Shown piece after piece: positions 8,561-16,539 of a stretch of 42,515 nucleotides of DNA. Positions within the stretch are counted from its first letter, which is position 1; each line of letters begins with the position of its first letter. The notes under the pieces were generated by a model. That model saw nothing but the letters and a program-made list of their open reading frames with translations, searched no databases and was not told the DNA's origin. Origin of the DNA: Nitrospira sp. (GTDB lineage: Bacteria > Nitrospirota > Nitrospiria > Nitrospirales > Nitrospiraceae); the NCBI GenBank assembly GCA_029194725.1, contig JARFXQ010000022.1:1-42515 (forward strand). Reading direction: 5' to 3'. A program made the translations under genes and the position numbers.

Positions 8561-9105
8561 TTTTCACAGAAACCGCCCTCAAGGGTATATTCCTGATCGA
8601 TCCTGAGCCGGTACGGGACGACCGGGGAATGTTCATGAGGACTTGGTGTCAACGGGAGTTCGAGGCTCACGGGCTTCCGAACACCTGGGTCCAGTCAAGC
8701 GTTTCCGTGAACACCCGGAAAGGCACCATGCGAGGGCTTCACTATCAATCCGCTCCACATGAGGAAGTCAAGTTGGTTCGTTGTACTGCGGGCGCCATCT
8801 ACGATGTCATCGTTGACTTACGGCCTGCATCGCCGACGTACTGTCAGCACGTCAGCATAACGCTCTCAGCAGACAATCACCGGGCCGTCTATATCCCAAA
8901 ATGTTGCGCCCATGGGTTTCTCACCCTTGAGCAGAACTGCGAAGTGTCGTATTCCATGTCGGAGTTCCATGTGCCAGCTAGCGCTCGGGGATTTCGATGG
9001 GATGATCCTGCATTCAAAATTGCCTGGCCCGCACCGATTTTGGTCATGTCGGAGAAGGATCGAACCTGGCCGGCATTTCGCAAATACAGCGTATTGCCAT
9101 CATGA
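8557..9105 (+). CDS. RmlC-like dTDP-4-dehydrorhamnose 3,5-epimerase family protein
   Basis: A 182-residue cupin-fold sugar epimerase, the normal length. Diagnostic motifs are MRGLHYQS with the catalytic His, EVKLVRCTAGAIYDVIVDLR, IPKCCAHGFLTL and RWDDPAFKIAWP. The start overlaps the preceding stop (ATGA), and its own end overlaps the next gene in the same way, so three genes are coupled. Where RmlC proteins usually read YYxP near residue 145, this one reads FHVP, so a tyrosine that may be the catalytic acid is replaced. It may therefore epimerise only one centre or act on a different 4-keto sugar. Substrate is likely the product of the upstream SDR and methyltransferase enzymes. I do not assign rfbC because the sugar may not be dTDP-linked. 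Confidence 0.88.
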   Translation: MIFTETALKGIFLIDPEPVRDDRGMFMRTWCQREFEAHGLPNTWVQSSVSVNTRKGTMRGLHYQSAPHEEVKLVRCTAGAIYDVIVDLRPASPTYCQHVSITLSADNHRAVYIPKCCAHGFLTLEQNCEVSYSMSEFHVPASARGFRWDDPAFKIAWPAPILVMSEKDRTWPAFRKYSVLPS

Positions 9106-10430
9106 CATTAGCCGGCCCCACAGAGGCACGGAGAGGTGAAGAGTTAGGCAAAGAGATGCATAACTTCATGGTGGAGCTGTATCCGATCTGCCGGAGCATT
9201 ACTGGTGAGGGTGTCAGAGAAACCATTCGAGCGATCCGAAAGCGCATTCCGCTTGAGATGCATGAGGTTCCTAGCGGAACCAAAGTGTTTGATTGGACAG
9301 TTCCGTTGGAATGGAACGTAATCGATGCTTATGTCATGAACCGGGAAAAGGAGCGAGTCATCGATTTCAAGGCGCACAATTTACATCTGATGAGTTACAG
9401 CGCACCGGTTAGGAAGAAGATGTTTCTGGCAGAACTGAGCCCCCATTTATTCACACTGCCAGATCACCCAGAGTGGATCCCTTACCGAACATCCTATTAC
9501 AAGGAGAACTGGGGCTTTTGTCTTCGACACGCAGATCTTGAGCGACTAATCGATGACGAGTACGAGGTCGTCATCGATTCGAGTCTTCGGCCTGGTTCAC
9601 TTACGTATGGCGAGTTCTATCTGCCGGGTGAGATTTCTGATGAGATCCTCGTCTCGTGCCATGTGTGCCATCCTTCTCTGTGCAACGACAATTTGTCTGG
9701 CATTACGGTGGCAGTGAAGCTGGCAGAAACCGTAGCGACACGCCCCAGACGATATTCATACCGCTTTCTTTTCATTCCAGGAACAATTGGGTCGATTACA
9801 TGGCTGGCCCAGAATGAACAGATAGTGTCTCGCATTAAACATGGGCTTGTTCTGACAGGGGTAGGTGATGCGGGCAACATTACCTACAAAAAGAGTCGCC
9901 GAGGAAATGCGGAGATCGACCGGGCGATGGCACATGTGCTGAGACATTCAGGAGAGAGTCATACCGTCATCGACTTTTTCCCTTATGGCTATGATGAGCG
10001 GCAGTACTGTTCTCCTGGGTTTGATCTGCCTGTTGGATGTTTTATGCGTGCCCCGCATGGCCAATATCCGGAGTATCACTCCTCAGCAGACGATCTGGAC
10101 TTTGTGAAGACGGACTCTCTTGCCCAATCGTATACTCGATGTCTCAGGGTGTTTGAGGTCCTGGAAGGGAATAGAACGTACATGAATCAAAACCCGAAGT
10201 GCGAACCGCAACTGGGTCGACGAGGGCTCTATCGTGCTGTTGCTGGTCAACAGGAAAAGCAATGGACGGAATTGGCTCTCTTCTGGGTCTTGAATGGGTC
10301 CGATGGACACCATACACTGCTTGACATTGCAGAACGTGCCGATCTTCCGTTCGGCAAGATTCAATCCGCAGCCGAAGTGCTCTTGGAGGTTGGACTATTG
10401 AAAGAATGTCGAATATCGGGAAGCACCTAA
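9102..10430 (+). CDS. DUF4910-type aminopeptidase-fold protein with C-terminal winged helix
   Basis: A 442-residue protein that resembles the family with a zinc-aminopeptidase (M28-like) fold found in polysaccharide clusters (DUF4910 type, from memory). Possible metal ligands are His190 and Asp196 in CHPSLCNDNLSG and His326 in PEYHSSADD. The segment that carries the catalytic Glu pair in M28 enzymes reads FIPGTIGSITWL here, without Glu. The last 90 residues (NGSDGHHTLLDIAERADLPFG...) look like a winged-helix domain. It overlaps the epimerase gene by four bases (ATGA). Function in sugar biosynthesis is unproven; hydrolysis of an amide or a binding role are both possible. The conserved location argues against a general peptidase. 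Confidence 0.82.
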   Translation: MTLAGPTEARRGEELGKEMHNFMVELYPICRSITGEGVRETIRAIRKRIPLEMHEVPSGTKVFDWTVPLEWNVIDAYVMNREKERVIDFKAHNLHLMSYSAPVRKKMFLAELSPHLFTLPDHPEWIPYRTSYYKENWGFCLRHADLERLIDDEYEVVIDSSLRPGSLTYGEFYLPGEISDEILVSCHVCHPSLCNDNLSGITVAVKLAETVATRPRRYSYRFLFIPGTIGSITWLAQNEQIVSRIKHGLVLTGVGDAGNITYKKSRRGNAEIDRAMAHVLRHSGESHTVIDFFPYGYDERQYCSPGFDLPVGCFMRAPHGQYPEYHSSADDLDFVKTDSLAQSYTRCLRVFEVLEGNRTYMNQNPKCEPQLGRRGLYRAVAGQQEKQWTELALFWVLNGSDGHHTLLDIAERADLPFGKIQSAAEVLLEVGLLKECRISGST

Positions 10431-10443
10431 TGAGGGATCGATT

Positions 10444-11364
10444 ATGAATGCTATCTATTATGACCCTCCATTCTCGGACGAACGACGCCGCGAAGAGTTA
10501 TATCAAGGTCAGCTGCTCGTCTATTCTCCGCGGAGGAGTACTCTCGCGTTTATCGAATTTGCCAGAAAACTGATCAAGGAAGCTTTTGCTCCTTATGATC
10601 CGGAGACAGCTCAACGACACCTTCCTGTTGAACAGTACGCCGATCTACTTGGAAAGCTGAAGCCGAATTTTATCCATCATCCCGAATCAAAAGCACTCAT
10701 GGGTAAGATTTTTGAGGAGATGGGCTGTGATCCTGAGAAGACATATTTTGATGTGCCGAAGATGCGAAGCTCTACCAGCGATAATTATCTGACGACGGGA
10801 ATTGCTTATGCCTGGCATCCACATCGAGATACGTGGTATTCCGCGCCTCCATGCCAAATCAATTGGTGGATCCCGATCTATGATATTCAGTCGAACAATG
10901 CCATGGCGTTTCATCCACAGTACTGGAATGTTCCGGTGAAGAACAGCTCCAAGGGGTATAACTATTATGTGTGGAACCAGCAAAATCGCGGAGCACATGT
11001 CGCCCAGTTTCTAAAAGAAGATCCCAGACCGCTACCAAAGCCGACCGAATCGCTGGTGATTGACCCCCAGATTCGTCTTATCGTGCCGCCGGGAGGCATC
11101 ATTTTATTTTCGGCAGCCCAGATGCACTCGAGTGTGCCCAATACTTCGGGAAAAACTCGCTTTAGTATAGACTTTCGTGTTGTAAATCTTGATGATGTGG
11201 CAGGCAGGAAAGGAGCTCCTCGGGTGGATGAAGCATGCACCGGAACTACCATGAGGGATTATTTGAGGGCTAGCGATCTCTCACATATCCCTGCCGAGCT
11301 TGTGTCACTCTATGATGATGAGACTACCGATGCCGGGGTGCTCACATATCAACATAAACTGTAA
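10444..11364 (+). CDS. Putative Fe(II)/2-oxoglutarate-dependent oxygenase (phytanoyl-CoA dioxygenase-like)
   Basis: A 306-residue protein that looks like a non-haem iron oxygenase of the cupin-fold dioxygenase superfamily. The likely facial triad is His127-x-Asp129 in WHPHRDTW and His228 in AAQMHSSVPN. Arg239 in GKTRFSIDFR is placed to bind 2-oxoglutarate. The body is rich in Trp and Tyr around the first motif (NWWIPIYD). It begins 13 bases after the previous stop with GAGGG upstream, so it belongs to the same operon. It may hydroxylate or otherwise oxidise the sugar or an acyl/amide substituent. Family assignment rests on motif spacing only. Confidence 0.7.
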   Translation: MNAIYYDPPFSDERRREELYQGQLLVYSPRRSTLAFIEFARKLIKEAFAPYDPETAQRHLPVEQYADLLGKLKPNFIHHPESKALMGKIFEEMGCDPEKTYFDVPKMRSSTSDNYLTTGIAYAWHPHRDTWYSAPPCQINWWIPIYDIQSNNAMAFHPQYWNVPVKNSSKGYNYYVWNQQNRGAHVAQFLKEDPRPLPKPTESLVIDPQIRLIVPPGGIILFSAAQMHSSVPNTSGKTRFSIDFRVVNLDDVAGRKGAPRVDEACTGTTMRDYLRASDLSHIPAELVSLYDDETTDAGVLTYQHKL

Positions 11365-11406
11365 CATCGCCCATGATGTCTGTGAAGTGGGATTTTACAT
11401 GATCAG

Positions 11407-12255
11407 ATGAGAGGTGAGACAAATCGGCGTAACGAAGTGGTGGCGGTACTTCCCGCAGCCGGCAGATCTCTTCGACTGACTCCGCTTCCTTGCAGCAAGG
11501 AAATACTTCCTGTCGGATTGAGGGACATGGTCGGTCTGCAGGGGCCACGCGTCAGGGTGGTCAGTCACTATCTGCTTGAATGTTTACAAAAAGCGGGTAT
11601 TCGGAAGGGCTTTATCGTCATTCGGCAGGGCAAATGGGACATTCCAGCTTATTGGGAAGACGGAGACATGTTAGGGATGAACCTTGCCTATCTGGTGATT
11701 GGGGGTTCGAATGGTCCGCCTGATACGATCGATCGGGCATATCCTTTTGTGAAGGACAAAATCGTGGCGTTCGGCTTCCCAGATATCATACTTCGTCCGA
11801 AAGATGTTTTTGCCAGGTTGTTGGATCGACTAGACTGCTCAAGGGGCGACGTGGTATTGGCTCTATTCCCAGCTCATGACGCCAAAGCTATGGACATGAT
11901 CGATATCGACGCGGCTCTTCGTGTTCGTGCGATCCATTTAAAGCCAAGAACGTCACGACTACAATACGCTTGGCTGTGCGCCGTTTGGACACCGGTGTTT
12001 ACTGCGTTTTTGCATCAGTTCTTGCGCCGGGTGAAACGAGGAGAGAAGGACGGAGTGGTTGGAAATCGCAAAATCGACGCTCAGGGCGATATTCCGGTAG
12101 GCCTTGTATTGAAGGAAGCGGTGAAGGCCAAGCTCAAGGTCGAGGGTGTCACATTCCCCTCAGGGCGGTATATTGATATCGGCACTCCCCATGCCATTTC
12201 CATGGTTCACCGGTTCGTATCTCATTCTCGACCATCTTACTCGACGGTGAAGTGA
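11407..12255 (+). CDS. Nucleotidyltransferase (sugar-1-phosphate type)
   Basis: A 282-residue GT-A-like nucleotidyltransferase. The N-terminal signature reads LPAAGRSLRLTPLPCSKEILPVG (split here as LPAAGRSLRL and PCSKEILPVG), a variant of the G-G-x-G-x-R-L...P-K motif of RmlA-like enzymes. FGFPDIIL (about residues 119-126) takes the place of the usual metal-binding GD motif. The C-terminus has GRYIDIGTPHAI, typical of sugar nucleotidyltransferases. It differs clearly from the cytidylyltransferase at 5296, so the operon has two nucleotidyltransferase genes. It could activate a second sugar, or be a regulatory or moonlighting member. The ATG at 11407 has no strong ribosome site; the true start could be a few codons downstream. 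Confidence 0.78.
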   Translation: MRGETNRRNEVVAVLPAAGRSLRLTPLPCSKEILPVGLRDMVGLQGPRVRVVSHYLLECLQKAGIRKGFIVIRQGKWDIPAYWEDGDMLGMNLAYLVIGGSNGPPDTIDRAYPFVKDKIVAFGFPDIILRPKDVFARLLDRLDCSRGDVVLALFPAHDAKAMDMIDIDAALRVRAIHLKPRTSRLQYAWLCAVWTPVFTAFLHQFLRRVKRGEKDGVVGNRKIDAQGDIPVGLVLKEAVKAKLKVEGVTFPSGRYIDIGTPHAISMVHRFVSHSRPSYSTVK

Positions 12256-12655
12256 AGGCCGGAACATGTGCAGCGGTCTGTATTCAGGTTGCGGGAGAGC
12301 CGCTACATGAACTCGGATAACTCGCCACCTTTCATCGTTTCGATGTCAGGCGGATACGTAGGAGCAGTGTTATGCTTATGGGTATATATCTGTCCCTCCC
12401 TCCGGTACAAGAATAGTGCCTGGACAGGAGAGTTTTATTTTCTGCAGGTGTTCGATCATGCCCTGTATCGTCATCCCATTTCGCTTAGCAAAGATACGCG
12501 CATCGAGCTAACCGGGAAGCGAACGACAGGTGTTGTTGCGGGGACTGGGCATCGAAATATCGACAGGGAATCCGCGCATGCCCGCATGAGTCTCAGAGGA
12601 CGTGTATAATTTGAACGTTAGGTTCGGCGGAGGCGCTGTACCGACAGAAAGAATT
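12256..12655. other. Intergenic region between the sugar operon and the export genes
   Basis: About 400 bases without a convincing gene. A 113-codon open frame (12268-12609) has no ribosome site and no family resemblance, so I leave it out. A TATAAT hexamer at 12605-12610 lies 46-51 bases before the next start and could be a -10 element, but no good -35 was found. A promoter for the export genes is plausible here. Confidence 0.4.
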
Positions 12656-13381
12656 ATGATCATGAAATATCTCCTGTGGTTTCTCATCAGCTCGCTGACG
12701 TTGACGGTCAGCTCCGGTTCCGGATTCTGTGATTCGGGTTCGGTCAAGCCACCCAGTGTCGGTAAATCGTCGACAGATACGATGCCTTTGCCAGCTGCGA
12801 CGGCGCAGACCGAGAAAGCGATTAGTCAGGTGATGATGGACAAGTTGTCGAACGCGGTCAGCAGCGAATATGTGATCGGCGCCGAAGATGTCTTGGACAT
12901 TACCGTATGGAGGAATCCGGACCTGTCAAGGCAAGTGCAAGTGCGTCCTGATGGACGAATTTCTATGCCGATCATTCGTGACGTAGTGGCTGTAGGGAAA
13001 ACGCCTACCCAATTGGCGGAGGAAATGACGAACAAACTGAAAGAGTATGTCCAAAATCCCGTCGTCGCCGTGACGTTGAAAGAGGTCAATAGTTCCAACG
13101 TTTTCCTGTTAGGCGAAGTTGCTCATCCCGGGAAATATCCATTAAAAAGCAAAATGACGCTCCTCCAGGGGATTACCATCGCAGGCGGATTCAAAGAGAC
13201 GGCAGCTCGAAATCAAATCGTTATTTTCCGGTTTATTGAAAGTGCGCCAGGCACGAAGCGGTTCACGGCGAGCTACGACGATATCGTGCTACGCAGCGGA
13301 ATCAGTGATAATTTCGAACTCAAACCTGGTGATACGCTCGTCGTTCCGAGTGAGTCGATGGTGGTCTTCCCTGGTCGTTAG
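12656..13381 (+). CDS. Polysaccharide export protein, Wza-like (first copy)
   Basis: A 241-residue periplasmic/outer-membrane polysaccharide export protein. A signal peptide (MIMKYLLWFLISSLTLTVSS) is followed by the export domain starting YVIGAEDVLDITVWRNPDLS, with VRPDGRISMPIIRDV, and a SLBB-type segment VFLLGEVAHPGKYPLKSKMTLLQGI. This order is characteristic of Wza/KpsD relatives. The Cys at the end of the signal region sits in SGFC, not a good lipobox, so it is probably not a lipoprotein, unlike the next gene. The next gene is a paralog; about half the residues agree through the export domain. In-frame ATGs at 12656 and 12662 are both possible starts. It should form part of an outer-membrane conduit for the locus polysaccharide. 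Confidence 0.92.
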   Translation: MIMKYLLWFLISSLTLTVSSGSGFCDSGSVKPPSVGKSSTDTMPLPAATAQTEKAISQVMMDKLSNAVSSEYVIGAEDVLDITVWRNPDLSRQVQVRPDGRISMPIIRDVVAVGKTPTQLAEEMTNKLKEYVQNPVVAVTLKEVNSSNVFLLGEVAHPGKYPLKSKMTLLQGITIAGGFKETAARNQIVIFRFIESAPGTKRFTASYDDIVLRSGISDNFELKPGDTLVVPSESMVVFPGR

Positions 13382-13429
13382 GGAATGCCAGAAAGGATTA
13401 CTGTGGGTTATTTTGCGAGATGGACAGGG

Positions 13430-14053
13430 ATGCGCACGGTGTATTTGTCAATGAGGCGAGCTCTATTGATTGGGCTCTTGTTGTGCTCCTTGGCCGTCCA
13501 AGCTGGTTGTCTGGGCCCGGTGACATCGAGAGAGTATAAAGCCTCCGATGTTCCGACCGAATTTCTCCTCGGCTCTGAAGACCTCATAGAAATCACCGTC
13601 TGGAAGAATCCGGATCTGTCCAGAGTTACCTTGATACGACCGGATGGATTTGTGTCGATGCCGATCATCGGGGACGTTCAGGCCGCAGGCCTCACAGCAG
13701 AGGCGCTTGCCGCACAGATTACCGAGCGCCTTAAAGGCTATATCCAAAATCCTTCGGTATCGGTCAACGTCAAAGAGCTCAACAGTTATTCGGTGTTCGT
13801 GTTGGGAGAGGTTACCAAGCCGGGCAAGTATCAGCTCAAGTCGTACGTCACAGTGCTCCAAGCTATTTCCATGGCCGGAGGTTTCACAAACTATGCGAGC
13901 AAGAATAAGTTGCAAGTTGTGCGGATGATTGAAAGCCCTGGTCACAAACGTCAGGAGATCCACATTCCACTGCGTTATGACGATCTTGTCAGCGGTCGCG
14001 GCGAGCCGGGGAACATCGTCCTGGCTTCCGGCGACACGGTCGTTGTACCATGA
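13430..14053 (+). CDS. Polysaccharide export lipoprotein, Wza-like (second copy)
   Basis: A second Wza-family export protein directly downstream of the first. The signal peptide ends in a lipobox, VQAGC, so a lipid-anchored mature protein is predicted. The export domain reads FLLGSEDLIEITVWKNPDLS, RPDGFVSMPIIGDV and FVLGEVTKPGKYQLKS, close to the first copy. It ends at GDTVVVP, with no large C-terminal extension, so it is much shorter than E. coli Wza. The start is uncertain: 13385, 13430 and 13451 are in frame and none has a strong ribosome site. I chose 13430, which leaves a normal lipoprotein signal. No Wzc-type kinase is nearby, so it may cooperate with the ABC exporter further down. Confidence 0.9.
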   Translation: MRTVYLSMRRALLIGLLLCSLAVQAGCLGPVTSREYKASDVPTEFLLGSEDLIEITVWKNPDLSRVTLIRPDGFVSMPIIGDVQAAGLTAEALAAQITERLKGYIQNPSVSVNVKELNSYSVFVLGEVTKPGKYQLKSYVTVLQAISMAGGFTNYASKNKLQVVRMIESPGHKRQEIHIPLRYDDLVSGRGEPGNIVLASGDTVVVP

Positions 14054-14261
14054 CAGAGCCATACAGAACGTCCGAGATCCTGCTGGCTCTATCTTCTGCT
14101 CGTCCAATGCAGACGCTACGGCAATCGGATCGGTGAGCTGCTGACTCTTCAGCTGCAAACAGCCATCCTTGAAAAGCAGTGTTGGTTATTCTACCGCGGT
14201 CTTCTTGGTGATTCTATTGCGGTTTTGTAGATATATTGAGATCAGCCGGTTGTTCAGGTGC

Positions 14262-15479
14262 ATGGTTGCTGCTGTGCTCCTCTGGGAGGCGTTGCCGGCA
14301 TTGTCGGTCCATGCACAGACGATCGTTGTTCCAACGGCGATCGTGCGGTCACGGTACGATTCCAATGTATTTCGTCGGCCGACACAGTTGTTGGCGCCGG
14401 GCACGCAGCCCCAGGATTTTGTCACGAGCATGGGCGGTGGCGTAGATCTGGTTCACAAAACGCGTGACATTGAAGCGGATGTGAGGATGGGAGGCACATT
14501 CAATGCCCTGGTGGTAAACCCGAATCTGAATTATTTCGCTGCGTTGCTCTCTGCCAACATTGGATTGGATGGCTGGGTTGATCGGTATGTCAGAGGAGCA
14601 AGGTTGAACGTCACGGAGAACTTGCGCTATTCTCCGACCCTACCGTCATTTCTGGCGGGAGCAAGGGATGTTCCGGAAGACGATAGCTTGCTTCAGGGCG
14701 TCCAAGGATTTCGAGCCAATACACTTTACAGCGTCACGGAGGCCAAGGGGTCATACCCCTTGTCGCGAGATGTCTCGCTGGAAGGGGGCTATAGGTTCGG
14801 GCTTCGGAGGGTGGGACGAATTCCAGGGGCGGAAAGCGGCTTCGCCGACCTCGTTTACTTCAACACAATGACCAACACCTGGCACGGGGGACCTCGCTAT
14901 CAGCTGACGCGAAACGACAGTGTTGCGGCCCTCTATAAGCAGATGTTCATTTCGCAAGAGCGGCCCGGAGGCAGCAGGACCGTTAATACCAATGTGATCA
15001 ATTTCGCGGCTGAGTATGAAAAGGCTTATCAAGAGTGGGGTTTCTCGATTCAAGGAGGGGTTACGTTTGTCGAACCAGGCGGACAGGTGTTTCCCACCGG
15101 TACCTTAGAGGTGAAAACCAAGCCTGATCGGGATACCGCCGTCCGTCTCGCCCTTTCACGGGAAGCGAGAGCATCATTTTACCAACAGAGCGGAGCAGTG
15201 ATCAGCAATATTGGAAGACTTGGAGTTAGCCATAGATTCTATGAACGGCTCACCCTCGATGGGACGGTCGCCTATGCGCTTAATCAATATCTACCCATCA
15301 GTAGCGACCAAACGTATCAGAATCTCACCGCGACGTCGAGACTCGCCTATAAATTAACCAGGAACTTCACAGGCGAGATCTTTGGCCTCTACCAATACAT
15401 CGACAGTAACAGGTCGGGACTTGCCTACCAATTCCCGCGCTTTGAGCTGGGGTTTATGCTGACGATGGAGTGGAAGTGA
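14262..15479 (+). CDS. Outer-membrane beta-barrel protein
   Basis: A 405-residue protein with a signal peptide (MVAAVLLWEALPALSVHAQ) and then a long series of alternating-polarity beta strands ending in an aromatic-rich C-terminus (ELGFMLTMEWK), as in outer-membrane barrels. It resembles the outer-membrane proteins associated with EPS/PEP-CTERM-type loci, which are thought to help polysaccharide reach the surface; that link is from memory. The open frame extends upstream to 14169 (TTG), but a start at 14262 gives a clean signal. It follows the two Wza-like proteins, and a decayed copy follows it. Translocation or anchoring of the polysaccharide is likely but not shown. Confidence 0.85.
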   Translation: MVAAVLLWEALPALSVHAQTIVVPTAIVRSRYDSNVFRRPTQLLAPGTQPQDFVTSMGGGVDLVHKTRDIEADVRMGGTFNALVVNPNLNYFAALLSANIGLDGWVDRYVRGARLNVTENLRYSPTLPSFLAGARDVPEDDSLLQGVQGFRANTLYSVTEAKGSYPLSRDVSLEGGYRFGLRRVGRIPGAESGFADLVYFNTMTNTWHGGPRYQLTRNDSVAALYKQMFISQERPGGSRTVNTNVINFAAEYEKAYQEWGFSIQGGVTFVEPGGQVFPTGTLEVKTKPDRDTAVRLALSREARASFYQQSGAVISNIGRLGVSHRFYERLTLDGTVAYALNQYLPISSDQTYQNLTATSRLAYKLTRNFTGEIFGLYQYIDSNRSGLAYQFPRFELGFMLTMEWK

Positions 15480-15599
15480 GGCATTGTAGCGTTTTTGGTC
15501 GTTTGGGGTCGACAGGCTTTGGCCCTGTATGCTTCCAGTTCAACTTAGGACAATGTTGACCATCTGCGTATTTCCTTCCGGTTCATATCCTATGCTGCT

Positions 15600-16254
15600 A
15601 TGTTCATGGACTACAACGTGCGCTTTAACACCGAGAGCTGCCACGTAATGAGCGGCCGAGTTGTCGTTGGGGAAGAGAGCCGTAGCAATCGACCATTGCT
15701 TGGTCGAGGCGATAGAGTGTCAGTGACGGGAGGACATTTAGTACCAATATCATCGCGCTCGAAGATGACTAGACGAACGTGTTCACGGAGTGGACGTTTA
15801 CCGTCCACGGAGGCGGCATATTTGTCGAACCGGTTGGGCGGTCGTTCCCGTCTGGTTCCATTAGGATCACACCCAAACCGGAGCGAGACACTGTCCTGGA
15901 TCTTTACGTTTTCACGGGAAGGCAGACCGTCATTCTTTTTACAGGGTGGAGCGCGGATGAACCATCTTGCCCGGGCGAAAATCAGACATAGAATTTATGG
16001 GCGACTCAGCGTCGAAGGGAGTGGTGGGTACGCTCGTAGTCAGTTTTTCCCCAATGCAACTCAATTTCAGACTATTACTGGAATATCGAGGCTTGAGTAT
16101 ATGTTGAGGAGGAACATCAAAGGAAAGCCCATTTTTATCTTCACACGTTAACTCGTATGCAACGGCACTTGAGTACCAGGTATCAGACCATCAAGTAGGA
16201 TTTATGCTGTCGGTATCCTTGGAATCGTTAGGAGAATCGCTCGGATTCCAATAG
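15600..16254 (+). pseudogene. Decayed copy of the outer-membrane barrel gene
   Basis: Three reading frames in turn match the intact barrel protein just upstream. Frame one (from about 15786) gives EWTFTVHGGGIFVEPVGRSF, matching EWGFSIQGGVTFVEPGGQVF. After a shift near 15905, the frame ending at 16151 gives FSREGRPSFFLQGGA and HRIYGRLSVEGSGGYA, matching LSREARASFYQQSGA and HRFYERLTLDGTVAYA. A third frame (16153-16254) gives YQVSDHQVGFMLSVSLES, matching the terminal FELGFMLTMEWK. The N-terminal half is not recognisable. This is a tandem duplicate inactivated by frameshifts and deletion, strand and order preserved. Confidence 0.75.
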
Positions 16255-16539
16255 GGGATGGAGGAAAGCCGCTGATGCACAGAGCTCAAGCACAATCGAT
16301 TCACCACAGGTCGACTTTCTGACGCTGTTGTTCGGTCTGCTCATCAACAGGGGGATTCCGCTCATCTTCCTTGAAGAAGGATTTCGTGATCGATCGTATA
16401 TGTTCTGAGGATGTTGTAGTTCATTGCACACCTCCCTGAGGCATCGAAGCAAATTCGTTAGCGATGACGGCTCCAAGTGATCTGGAACGTGGGGCGAAAG
16501 TAGACTTGCACATTTCTGAGCGAATATGACCAAAGCCTT
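16255..16539. other. Intergenic stretch after the barrel pseudogene
   Basis: Roughly 285 bases before the SDR gene with no recognised gene. Open frames on the minus strand here look like chance. A promoter for the downstream genes may lie here, but none was defined. Confidence 0.4.

Noticed and set aside
12268..12609. 113-codon plus-strand open frame between operons
   Set aside because: No ribosome site, no recognisable domain, crosses a possible promoter region.
13463..14158. 231-codon minus-strand open frame
   Set aside because: Antisense to the second Wza-like gene; no motifs of its own.
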